64,000 bases of DNA. Source: Nitrospira sp. (GTDB lineage Bacteria > Nitrospirota > Nitrospiria > Nitrospirales > Nitrospiraceae). The notes beneath the pieces are model-generated. The model did no database searches. It saw only the letters and a list, made by a program, of their open reading frames with translations, and was not told the DNA's origin. The stretch covers positions 90,805 to 154,804 of the forward strand of contig JAFEBM010000018.1 in assembly GCA_018242685.1 (NCBI GenBank), written 5' to 3'. Shown here piece after piece: positions 36,618 to 44,840 of this stretch. A program made the translations under genes and the position numbers. Within the stretch, counting starts at the first letter, position 1. Every line of letters begins with the position of its first letter.

Positions 36618-38396
36618 ATGAAAGTCTCGCTACTTTTCCCTCCAACCTGGCATCCTTCTCAACCCTATCTCAGTTTGCCGTCCCTGACCGGCTTTTTGCG
36701 CCAGGGTGGGATTTCCGACGTGTCGCAGCGTGACCTGGGCATCGAATTGTTGGATACCCTGCTGACCAGAGATTATGCAGCCGAAGTGCATCAGCGTTTG
36801 CTTGCCAAGCAACACGAGCTTGAACGGGTTCAGACCGGGGAGACAGGCCCTGGAAGTCGCGAGCATTACGTGAAGGTGACTGACTCGCTCGATCGGTTCT
36901 CCTATCTCGTTGATCGTATTGAGCTTGCCAAGGAAACATTGCGCAGCGAAAGCTTTTACGATCCCGACGCCTATCGAGCGAGCTTGTTCATGATCGATAA
37001 GTGGTTGGAGGCGGTTTCATCAGTTTATTTCCCGACCAGGCTCACAGTTGTGGATAATCAATTCGGGACTTACTCCATTTATTCTTCGAAAGATCTGATG
37101 CGGGTCGTTCGTGACGAAGCCCAGAATCCCTTCCTCAGCCTCTTCCGGGACCGATTCGTTCCGTCGATCGTCAACAACCGTCCCGATCTCATCGGGGTCT
37201 CGATTACGGCCACATCCCAAATCATCCCCGGCCTCACGCTCTGTCGATTGATTAAGGAAGCGGCTCCGGACCTTCACGTGACCATCGGCGGCAGCATTTT
37301 TACCCGTCTCGTGGATAACATTCGTCGCTGCCCGAGTCTCTTCGAATTGACCGACGATATCGTCGTGTTCGAGGGCGAAACGGCCTTGCTGGAATTGGTC
37401 AATCAGCTGGCCGGCAAGAAGGATTACAGTAAGGTTCCCAACCTGATCTATCGACAGAACGGCAAGATCACGGTCAACCAACCGTTCTATTCGGAGAATG
37501 TCAATCAACTTCCCGCGCCGAACTATGACGGATTTCCGCTGGATCGGTACTTGTCGCCGGAGCCGGTGTTGCCGGTCCAATTTTCACGGGGCTGTTACTA
37601 CAAAGATTGTGCATTCTGTGCATTGACGCTCGACCACCAGAATTTCAGACAGAAGGACCCGGGGCGTACGGTCGAGGAACTACAATGGTTGAAACAGCGC
37701 TATGGCGCGCGCCATTTCTTTTTCACCGATGAATGCTTTGCGCTGGCGCCGACAAAACGGTTGTGTCAGCAGATGATCGCGCAACAGCTCGATGTCAAAT
37801 GGACATGCGAGATGCGGTTCGAGAAAAATCTCTCACGCGAGCTGTTGGCCTCAATGCGGGATGCCGGGTGTTTGAAGATCGTCTTTGGATTGGAGTCCTT
37901 CAATCAGCGTATCATGGATTTCATGAAGAAGGGGATCAAGCAAGAATGGGTACGACGGATCGCGAATGACTGTGTGGAACTCGGCATCGCCATGCATTGT
38001 TACATCATCGTCGGATTCCCCACAGAAAAAGAAGAAGAAGCGCTTGAAACCATGAACTTTATCGTCGAAAACAAGAAACTCCACGAATCGTATGGATTTT
38101 CTTGTCAACCCTGCCTGTTCGACTTGGAAAAGGAAGCTCCCATTATGAGTGATCCCGGGGGATACGGGATTCGACGAATCATGCGTCCTTCGGCGGAAGA
38201 CTTGAGCCTCGGGTTTTTCTATGAAGTGCAGGAGGGCATGACTCCCGACGAGGCGGAGCGACTGTATCAGTATGTCTATGAACGGATCAGTGAAGTCGTG
38301 TGCGAGCTCCCCTTCAACTATGCGATGGCCGATGGGCTGCTCTACATCTCACGGGCGAAAGAAGGAGCCGGCCAGGTACCGATGGCCGCACATTGA
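36618..38396 (+). CDS. B12-binding-type radical SAM protein
   Basis: A 592-aa protein. The N-terminal third looks like the B12-binding half of this superfamily (SLLFPPTWHPSQPYLSLPSL, then ITIGGSIFTRL). The radical SAM core follows, with C326-x4-C331-x2-C334 in RGCYYKDCAFCALT; the four-residue first gap is known in this subgroup. LEKNLSRELLASMRDAGC and FGLESFNQR fit the barrel. Radical SAM/B12 enzymes do methylations or rearrangements on many substrates. No substrate can be read from the sequence. It follows the terminator, so it starts a new transcript, running with the next genes up to tatA. Confidence 0.85.
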   Translation: MKVSLLFPPTWHPSQPYLSLPSLTGFLRQGGISDVSQRDLGIELLDTLLTRDYAAEVHQRLLAKQHELERVQTGETGPGSREHYVKVTDSLDRFSYLVDRIELAKETLRSESFYDPDAYRASLFMIDKWLEAVSSVYFPTRLTVVDNQFGTYSIYSSKDLMRVVRDEAQNPFLSLFRDRFVPSIVNNRPDLIGVSITATSQIIPGLTLCRLIKEAAPDLHVTIGGSIFTRLVDNIRRCPSLFELTDDIVVFEGETALLELVNQLAGKKDYSKVPNLIYRQNGKITVNQPFYSENVNQLPAPNYDGFPLDRYLSPEPVLPVQFSRGCYYKDCAFCALTLDHQNFRQKDPGRTVEELQWLKQRYGARHFFFTDECFALAPTKRLCQQMIAQQLDVKWTCEMRFEKNLSRELLASMRDAGCLKIVFGLESFNQRIMDFMKKGIKQEWVRRIANDCVELGIAMHCYIIVGFPTEKEEEALETMNFIVENKKLHESYGFSCQPCLFDLEKEAPIMSDPGGYGIRRIMRPSAEDLSLGFFYEVQEGMTPDEAERLYQYVYERISEVVCELPFNYAMADGLLYISRAKEGAGQVPMAAH

Positions 38397-38420
38397 CCTC
38401 ATTTTTTTGCGACAGTTATA

Positions 38421-39569
38421 ATGCCGGATGCTATGAGTGTCGTCATGAAGACAGCAGCGCTCGGCGAGCGAATGACGGGGAAAGTGTCGGACTTCGGTCC
38501 ACTGTTCGAATATACCGTCAAACTCGTTTTTCTGACTTCCTTTCTCGAACTGGTTCTCTATCGGCTGGTTTCCCGACTTGGGATGCATCTCAGTAAGATG
38601 GCGGCAGATCACCCGTGGATCACTCCCACATTCACCGCCTTGACCGAGGTCGGGACGTGGCTTCTCAACATCGTCGCCGTGTTGTTATTCTTGGCGCTCA
38701 CGTTGACGCTGATTAACCAATGGGGCAGGCCTAACACAAGTCGGTTCAGCAAACTTGGTGCGGTGGGGACGGCACTCTTGTTGCTGTTGACCATGGTGTT
38801 TCTCGTTGTGCAACCCGGCATGCTTGGCGCAATCGTCTACAACGGGTTGACGCTACTGGTGCTGACGATGTTTGTGTCGGAATATGTGATGACGCACCGT
38901 GAGCCGGCACAACGTGTGCTGGCCGTCACATATTATTTGGGTGTTTCCGGGTGGTTGTACTATCAGATCGTTTCGACGACCTACAGTTTGATGGACGCAA
39001 TCACGGCGCCTCCCTTGGTCTACGAATCTCATCGTGTGGGCGAGGCGTTGATGGTACTGGCCAGTTTCTTCGTGTTTGTGGCCTATGGCAAGAGCAAGAG
39101 TCTCTCGCTACGAACGAAGAATCGACGGCAGCGGAACCGAGCCATGTGGTTTTGGTCGACGGCGGGGATCATTTTCTCATCGCTCCTTGTCACAGACTAC
39201 GTCTTGGACCTGTATAATCCGGCATTGGCCTCTACTATCCGGCAGGCTTCGCAGGGCATCGGTTGGATCTTTCAATTCGGAATGGGCTATACTTTCTATC
39301 TCCCTTTTGCGGTGTATGTCGGGGGATTGCTCTGCTGGTCCTACACCGTTGTCAAGTTGCTGATGATCGGACGACTGGCCGGCTATGGGATCGGCCTGAT
39401 GTTCATCTCCGGGTACGCCTTATTGTTTTCGAACCTTACATTGATGGTTGTTCTCGGAGTCATGTTGCTTGCTCTTGATCGAGTGAAACCAACCGCCGCT
39501 GAATCGGTGCCGGCTTCTGCCGGCTCTGTGATGCCGGAATCGGACGGCCTACTCCCCGGGCAGGCCTAG
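38421..39569 (+). CDS. polytopic membrane protein of unknown function
   Basis: The 382-aa product has about ten hydrophobic segments, for example TWLLNIVAVLLFLALTLTLI and LGAIVYNGLTLLVLTMFV, and a basic cytoplasmic-looking loop around residue 235 (RTKNRRQRNR). No cysteine pairs or obvious haem-ligand pattern stand out. No family recognised. It lies 24 bases after the radical SAM gene and 18 bases before the TPR gene, so the three are probably co-expressed. ATG 38421 has a weak ribosome site. Confidence 0.7.
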   Translation: MPDAMSVVMKTAALGERMTGKVSDFGPLFEYTVKLVFLTSFLELVLYRLVSRLGMHLSKMAADHPWITPTFTALTEVGTWLLNIVAVLLFLALTLTLINQWGRPNTSRFSKLGAVGTALLLLLTMVFLVVQPGMLGAIVYNGLTLLVLTMFVSEYVMTHREPAQRVLAVTYYLGVSGWLYYQIVSTTYSLMDAITAPPLVYESHRVGEALMVLASFFVFVAYGKSKSLSLRTKNRRQRNRAMWFWSTAGIIFSSLLVTDYVLDLYNPALASTIRQASQGIGWIFQFGMGYTFYLPFAVYVGGLLCWSYTVVKLLMIGRLAGYGIGLMFISGYALLFSNLTLMVVLGVMLLALDRVKPTAAESVPASAGSVMPESDGLLPGQA

Positions 39570-39587
39570 TTTCAGAGTGAGAGGATT

Positions 39588-40394
39588 ATGGAAAATCCAG
39601 AATCGACGTCATCGCAATCGGAGACCGTTCTTGATCCCGGCGATCAGCCGCTGACTCCGGACGAGGAGATCTCCGAGATCGAAAAATTATTGGCCGGCGA
39701 ACCGGATGACTTTCAGGCGCGCTGTCGACTCGGCGAATTGTATTTCAGTAAAGGGCGGCTTGATGATGCATCGGCAGAAGTCAAGAAAGCGATTGAGATG
39801 GCCGAATCTCTTCGCACGGAAATGAATCGCTCGCTGGCCATGTATTACTCCAATCTGGGAACGATCTATGCCACCAAGAACATGGCCGATGAAGCCGCGA
39901 CCGAGTTCCGGCATGCGCTGGATATCTTCCCTCATGATGTGCTGGCGCTGTTCAACCTTGGGAGGCTCTACGCAGACAAAAAGCAATATATGGAGGCGAA
40001 GAGCTACTATGAACGCCTCGTCGAAGTCACTCCTGACGACCCCATCGCTTGGTATAACCTTGCAGGGGTCTATATTGAGTTGGATAACCCTCAAGTGTCC
40101 GATTACAACACGGTCGACGTGGGGATTCAGTGCTACCTGCGCACCTTGGAACTGGATCCCACGCACTTGGAATCGAGTTTCAAACTGATGGAAATCGCGC
40201 TGAATCATAAGAAGACCGATTTGGCGGTCAGGGTCATGGAGAGTGCGGTGGAACACAATTCGGATGAACCGCTCGCGTATTACAACCTCATCAGCGTGTA
40301 CGACAAGTGCAAGATGTTTGATCAGGCGGAAGAGACCCGCAAACGGTTGAAAGAGCGGTTTGCCAAGAAGCCGAAGGACGGTCAGAAGTCCTAA
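39588..40394 (+). CDS. tetratricopeptide repeat protein
   Basis: ATG 39588 follows GAGAGGA. The 268 aa contain about five TPR units with the usual pattern, for example YYSNLGTIYATKNMADEAAT, ALFNLGRLYADKKQYMEAKS and AWYNLAGVYIELDN. No signal peptide; probably a cytoplasmic scaffold for protein-protein contacts. Its position between the polytopic membrane protein and tatA suggests a helper role in assembly of exported redox proteins; this is inference. Confidence 0.85.
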   Translation: MENPESTSSQSETVLDPGDQPLTPDEEISEIEKLLAGEPDDFQARCRLGELYFSKGRLDDASAEVKKAIEMAESLRTEMNRSLAMYYSNLGTIYATKNMADEAATEFRHALDIFPHDVLALFNLGRLYADKKQYMEAKSYYERLVEVTPDDPIAWYNLAGVYIELDNPQVSDYNTVDVGIQCYLRTLELDPTHLESSFKLMEIALNHKKTDLAVRVMESAVEHNSDEPLAYYNLISVYDKCKMFDQAEETRKRLKERFAKKPKDGQKS

Positions 40395-40402
40395 GTTACC
40401 CG

Positions 40403-40482
40403 CTTACGCAGGCGTAAGAAAAATAGGCTTCGGCGAGGTGTGGCCGAAGAACCAAACAAGGGCCACGGCCGGCAACGCCGTG
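40403..40482 (+). promoter_or_regulatory. structured leader of tatA (three hairpins)
   Basis: The 116-base gap before tatA holds CTTACGC/GCGTAAG (40403-40418), CTTCGGC/GCCGAAG (40428-40434 with 40443-40449) and CACGGC/GCCGTG (40464-40469 with 40477-40482). None is followed by a T-tract. The series could be a regulatory leader or an attenuating or processing site. No known riboswitch consensus was matched. Confidence 0.4.
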
Positions 40483-40510
40483 AGGCGCCGCTTTTGAAAA
40501 GAGGTGCACT

Positions 40511-40786
40511 ATGTTCGGCAGTTTGGGATTTACGGAGCTGATTCTTATACTCATGATCGTGCTGATTATTTTCGGCGCCGGGAAATTGCCGCAATTGGGC
40601 GAAGGACTCGGCAAGGCGATCAAGGGATTCAAGAAGTCCGTCCATGAGGCGGACGCGATCGAGGCCGAGGCTCAGGCGGCGGTGCAACAGGCCGCTGCGC
40701 CTCAAACCGTGACTGAGGCTTCGACTCAGAATACGACATTGAATCAACCGGCGGGAGCTACAGCGCAGCCCGCTCCACGAGCCTAG
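40511..40786 (+). CDS. tatA: twin-arginine translocase subunit TatA/TatE
   Basis: ATG 40511 follows AAAAGAGGTG. The 91-aa protein has the family layout: a short transmembrane helix ([26 protein letters not shown]), the FGxxKLPxxG hinge, an amphipathic helix ([16 protein letters not shown]) and an unstructured, Ala/Gln-rich tail. TatA forms the pore for folded, cofactor-loaded proteins. It lies among genes for molybdoenzyme maturation, whose clients need exactly this pathway. TatC is not in the window. Confidence 0.95.
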   Translation: MFGSLGFTELILILMIVLIIFGAGKLPQLGEGLGKAIKGFKKSVHEADAIEAEAQAAVQQAAAPQTVTEASTQNTTLNQPAGATAQPAPRA

Positions 40787-40798
40787 CAGGTCACGCAT

Positions 40799-42052
40799 AT
40801 GGAAACCGAACTCGGATTGGCTACCGGTTACATTGAAACCTTTGCCGGAAACGGCAAGGCCCGAAGCACGGGTGACGGCAAGCGTGCGGTGAAAGCCGGA
40901 ATCCCGCTCCCCCATCACGTCGCACTCGACAAGACGGAACAGTGGCTCTATTTTGCCGAGTCAGGGTCTGACCGAGTCCGGCGCGTCAATCTTCAGGAAG
41001 GCACGGTCCACAATTTTGCCGGAATCGGGGAGACGTGCTACAGCGGCGATGAAGGTCTCTGTGGCGAAGCAGGACTCTATCTACCCCTCGACGTCGCGTT
41101 TGATTCCCAGAACAATTTGTATATCTGCGATTCCGGGAGCAACAGGATTCGAAAGGTCGATCCTGTGACGGGCATTATTACGACGGTGGTCGGTACCGGT
41201 CAGCATGGATTCAATGGGGACGGTCCCGCGCTGGAGGTCAATCTGACCTGGCCTGCAGCGATTGCCTTTGATCACGACGATGTGCTCTTTATCGCCGATA
41301 CCCAAGCCCATAAAGTGAGACGGTTTGATCCCAAGACAGGATTGGTCACGACGATTGCAGGGACTTGGTCGACCGAAGATGAAGCGCGAGAGCAGCCGCT
41401 GGTGGCGAGGAATTTAGTTGTGCTGTCAGGCGACGCGATCGGAATCGATTTCAGTGATGATCAGGGATGGCTTATGCCGGTCTGCTCGGATGGGTTGGAT
41501 ATGTCGATGTATCTGGATGATGGAAAGCCTGCGAGCGATGCGCGTCTGTACGACATTGTCGGGCTGGCGGTTGATGTGAGGGGCGATGTGTACGTTGTCG
41601 ACAAGGGCAGCAATCGCGTGAGAAAAATCGATTCCCAGACGGGAATTATTTCGACTGTCGCAGGGGTCTGCCGGTACGGATACGACGGTGACGAGAAGCC
41701 GGCCGTCAGAGCCATGTTGCACGCCCCGGAAGCCGTGATCTTTGATCAAGCCGGCAATCTCTACATTTCCGATACGATGAATCATCGGGTTCGTAAGGTG
41801 GATGTGAAGGCCGGTCTTATTGCCACGGTCGCGGGAAATGGGGATAGTGGATATGAAGACAAGAACATCGGCGGCTGCGGGGCCGCTCGATTCGTCGCCA
41901 AGGAATCGTCCGGGATGTTGCGACACGGAGACGGCCTACTCGGGACCGAGGCTGTGGTGAACTCGCCCGTCGGTTTGGCCGTGGATTCGCAAGGCCACCT
42001 TTATATCTGCGAACGAGGAGAAAATAAGATCCGCCGTCTGAAGCTCTCGTAG
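40799..42052 (+). CDS. NHL-repeat beta-propeller protein
   Basis: The 417-aa protein starts 12 bases after tatA and is made of NHL repeats; repeated segments include LYFAESGSDRVRRVN, LYICDSGSNRIRKVDPVTG and LYISDTMNHRVRKVD, each followed by a ATVAGNG-type strand. Six blades are expected. No signal peptide, so it should stay in the cytoplasm. NHL propellers serve as binding scaffolds or, less often, lyases. Co-expression with tatA is likely. Function unknown. Confidence 0.85.
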   Translation: METELGLATGYIETFAGNGKARSTGDGKRAVKAGIPLPHHVALDKTEQWLYFAESGSDRVRRVNLQEGTVHNFAGIGETCYSGDEGLCGEAGLYLPLDVAFDSQNNLYICDSGSNRIRKVDPVTGIITTVVGTGQHGFNGDGPALEVNLTWPAAIAFDHDDVLFIADTQAHKVRRFDPKTGLVTTIAGTWSTEDEAREQPLVARNLVVLSGDAIGIDFSDDQGWLMPVCSDGLDMSMYLDDGKPASDARLYDIVGLAVDVRGDVYVVDKGSNRVRKIDSQTGIISTVAGVCRYGYDGDEKPAVRAMLHAPEAVIFDQAGNLYISDTMNHRVRKVDVKAGLIATVAGNGDSGYEDKNIGGCGAARFVAKESSGMLRHGDGLLGTEAVVNSPVGLAVDSQGHLYICERGENKIRRLKLS

Positions 42053-42140
42053 TCAATACCCCCCGTGCCTCCACATTTGTCTCGCACGCGTTTTGTGATA
42101 TTCTGAATTCGGCTTGCTTTCGGAGTACCGTGCGGTGCGA

Positions 42141-42965
42141 ATGATCTACATCGACAGTCCCCGCTCTCATTTCCTTGGATTGTTGTTCGGTCTTATTGTC
42201 GTTGCCGGCGTGCTCGGAGCGTTTGGGATTCCGCTGGTCAGTTCGGAGGGAATGACCATCAGATCGTACTTGGTCCAAGGTGAGTTGCCGAACGCCGCCG
42301 ATGATGTCGCTTGGACGCAGGTCTCACCGATCACTATTCCCCTGAGCGGGCAAGTGATTACGAGACCGGTATGGCCGGAACCCACCGTGCGTAAGTTGAT
42401 GGTGCGGTCCATTCACAACGGGACCGAGATCGCCTTCCTGCTGGAATGGCAGGACAATACGAAGAACGATCGGTTGACTCCCGGCACCTTCCGGGATGGG
42501 GTTGCGATCGGCCTTCCGCTCGGCGATGCGCCGGCATTTTTCTGCATGGGGCAGCTCGACCACTATATCAACATCTGGCATTGGAAGGCGGATTGGCAAA
42601 GCGACATCGATCGACGGGCGGCTCGGGCACCGGAGAAAAAAGAGGGAGGGGTTCGGACCTTCGAAGTCATCCCGCGACGAGTCTCTTCGGTGGAAGATTT
42701 AATCGGCGGGGGATTCAGCACGTTGACCACAAAAGAGAGGCAGGGAAGAGTGCAGGGACAGGCGGTATGGAGAGATGGTGTTTGGCATGTCGTGATGCGC
42801 CGTCCCTTAGTGAGCGATGAGCAAGAGAATGAAGCTACGCTCGTTCCTGGTCGTGTGCAGACCGTTGCATTCGCCGTGTGGAACGGAGAAAACAAAGAGC
42901 GAAACGGCCAGAAGGCTGTGGCGCCATGGTTTCAACTGAGCATCGATCCTGTCGCCAAACTGTAA
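42141..42965 (+). CDS. second NxrC-like gamma subunit (haem b)
   Basis: A paralogue of the gene at 35433. The signal sequence (HFLGLLFGLIVVAGVLGAFG) is followed by the same domain with LEWQDNTKND, Met136 in FFCMGQ and Lys258 in ERNGQK as candidate haem b ligands. At 274 aa it is shorter than its paralogue, lacking most of the middle insert. The start is uncertain: GTG 42135 and TTG 42114 are also in frame, and a GGAG lies at 42122-42125. Having two distinct gamma-like proteins in one locus is typical of Nitrospira NXR regions. Confidence 0.83.
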   Translation: MIYIDSPRSHFLGLLFGLIVVAGVLGAFGIPLVSSEGMTIRSYLVQGELPNAADDVAWTQVSPITIPLSGQVITRPVWPEPTVRKLMVRSIHNGTEIAFLLEWQDNTKNDRLTPGTFRDGVAIGLPLGDAPAFFCMGQLDHYINIWHWKADWQSDIDRRAARAPEKKEGGVRTFEVIPRRVSSVEDLIGGGFSTLTTKERQGRVQGQAVWRDGVWHVVMRRPLVSDEQENEATLVPGRVQTVAFAVWNGENKERNGQKAVAPWFQLSIDPVAKL

Positions 42966-42981
42966 TCCAAGCGCGTGAAGC

Positions 42982-43470
42982 GTGAAGCGTATCTCGTTGG
43001 AGAAAAGGGCGGATCGTTTTCGAGTATTCGCCTGGAGAACCATTCTCTACGGGTGGATGGCGGTTTTGTTGAGTGCCTTGATCTTCCCGGATGTGGTCAT
43101 GGCACAGGCTGCGAACCTGCGCGATGCGATGACGGAAGAAGAAGCATCCAAGCTCGGAGAAGAGTTCGGCATCGTTGTCGGCACCGTTGATGACGAGATT
43201 CAACAAGAACTTAAACTGCAGAAACCTCAGGGAGTGGCAGTGTTCGAGGTCATCGGGAATTCACGCGCGGACTATGCGGGAATCAAGGTTCGATCCGTCA
43301 TTAAGGAAATCGATAAACAGGAGATCCGAACCATGGCGGATTTTGGGCGAGCGATCAAGAAAGCGATGAAAGAATGCAACTTTACCGTCGGAACCTATGA
43401 GCCTGCAGATCCAGGCGATCCGGTCGGCTGGGGGGTTAATTTTCACTTTGTCGGCTGTAAGCGGGATTAA
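42982..43470 (+). CDS. exported PDZ-domain protein
   Basis: The 162-aa protein has a signal segment (ILYGWMAVLLSALIFPDVVMAQA) and a PDZ domain marked by GVAVFEVIGNSRADYAGIKV and VIKEIDKQEIRTMADF. No protease domain is attached, so it is probably a periplasmic peptide-binding or adaptor protein. GTG 42982 is used, with a weak ribosome site. It lies between the second NxrC-like gene and the pentahaem cytochromes. Confidence 0.8.
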   Translation: MKRISLEKRADRFRVFAWRTILYGWMAVLLSALIFPDVVMAQAANLRDAMTEEEASKLGEEFGIVVGTVDDEIQQELKLQKPQGVAVFEVIGNSRADYAGIKVRSVIKEIDKQEIRTMADFGRAIKKAMKECNFTVGTYEPADPGDPVGWGVNFHFVGCKRD

Positions 43471-43499
43471 TGGTGCGTGGTGAGGCGTGAGGGTAAGAG

Positions 43500-44828
43500 G
43501 TGAGAGATGAAGCGGAGGGACAGGACGGTAAGGTGCGGTCAGGCTGGCGCATAGCACTCGTCTGCCTCTTGGCCATCCTCAGTCTGGGTGGTCTGCATGA
43601 CGAGCGGGCGATTGCTCAAGAATCGACTGGTCAACCTCCGTCTGACTGGGTGGCGGAAATCGAGAAAGTCTTCATCCGTTCTGAAGACTGTAAGCAATGT
43701 CATGAGCGTCATTACGAAGAGTGGAAGGGCGCTAGAGAGCAGACACCGGACTTGAAGACCTTCGGCCGTGTGGATGCCGCTCTTCTTCACGGCACGTCGT
43801 TGGAGTCACCGGTTTTTCGAACTGTGTTGGGTCTTTGGAGACAGACAAATCCGACGCTCGACGAACAGCGTCGCTGCCTCTCATGCCATGTGCCTTCCGT
43901 CAACGCCTTTCCCCAGCATGCCGAGAAGATTGTGGCGCAAGTTATTGCCGGCACGCCAAGAATTGAAGGGATCGGCTGCGCGGCCTGCCATTTGATGAAT
44001 GGGATGGAAAAGGGCCTGAACTCACCGCCGACGTTCAAATTGCAGTTGGGGAACACGTTTTATGGTCCATATGCCCATCCCGAGGAGAACCTTGTCCATC
44101 CCTCCGCGCAGTCGGATCATTTTCGAGCGGCCAGTTTTTGCGCCTCCTGTCATTTCGATAAAGTGAAAGATGTAACGCAGAAGAATCTGCCGGGAGAGAT
44201 TCTTCAGGGAACGATTTGCCAGGATTGCCACATGGAGCCATCGACCGGGAGTTCCACCTCTAAACGTGGTGCGATGACCAGACCCATCGGGCGCCATTGG
44301 TTTCGTGGTGTCGTCATTTCCGGTACCATGCTCAAGAATCGGAACCTGCAGGCTGAGTGGATGCCTCGAATCGACATAGAGGTGGCGAAGATCGGCCCAG
44401 TGGTGGAGGGAACCGGGGTCGTGAAGGTCGGCAGTCTCCCGCACAGTTTCCCCGATGGCGATCCGGTACTGAAACAATTCTTTCTGACTGTCACGGCGAA
44501 GGATGAGACAGGCAACGTATTGGCGGAAGAGACGAGACAGTTTGGGTTGCCGTACGACAAAATCCTTCGCGGTCCGATTCCTGATCCCTTCATTAAGGGC
44601 GGCAACACGAGGAAGATCCCATTTTCGCTGACGCTCCCAGCCGGCACAGCCGCCGCGTCGATAGAGGCGGTGCTGACTTACTCGCTTCTTCCTACGCCGG
44701 AACCTCCCCTACAGGAACGGTACCTTGCGACTCTGAAGACCGACACAGAGCGAGAGGAGGCGAGAAAGATCATTCAGGAATATACGCAGCGGCGCTTGCT
44801 GACGTATCGTGTCCAATCACTTTCCTAG
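43500..44828 (+). CDS. exported pentahaem cytochrome c
   Basis: Five CxxCH motifs are present in order: CKQCH, CLSCH, CAACH, CASCH and CQDCH, all in the first 60 percent; the rest is a beta-rich domain without cysteines. The signal peptide (IALVCLLAILSLGG...AIAQ) sends it to the periplasm. GTG 43500 gives 442 aa; GTG 43533 is also possible and puts the signal peptide right at the N-terminus. The order and spacing of haem sites match the next gene, so the two are paralogues. It is related to cytochrome c554-type multihaem proteins. Likely role: electron transfer with the NxrC-like proteins. Confidence 0.88.
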   Translation: MRDEAEGQDGKVRSGWRIALVCLLAILSLGGLHDERAIAQESTGQPPSDWVAEIEKVFIRSEDCKQCHERHYEEWKGAREQTPDLKTFGRVDAALLHGTSLESPVFRTVLGLWRQTNPTLDEQRRCLSCHVPSVNAFPQHAEKIVAQVIAGTPRIEGIGCAACHLMNGMEKGLNSPPTFKLQLGNTFYGPYAHPEENLVHPSAQSDHFRAASFCASCHFDKVKDVTQKNLPGEILQGTICQDCHMEPSTGSSTSKRGAMTRPIGRHWFRGVVISGTMLKNRNLQAEWMPRIDIEVAKIGPVVEGTGVVKVGSLPHSFPDGDPVLKQFFLTVTAKDETGNVLAEETRQFGLPYDKILRGPIPDPFIKGGNTRKIPFSLTLPAGTAAASIEAVLTYSLLPTPEPPLQERYLATLKTDTEREEARKIIQEYTQRRLLTYRVQSLS

Positions 44829-44840
44829 GGTACGGTCATC

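Noticed and set aside
40403..40418. CTTACGC/GCGTAAG hairpin as a terminator of the TPR gene
   Set aside because: The loop is tiny and A residues, not T, follow it on the coding strand.
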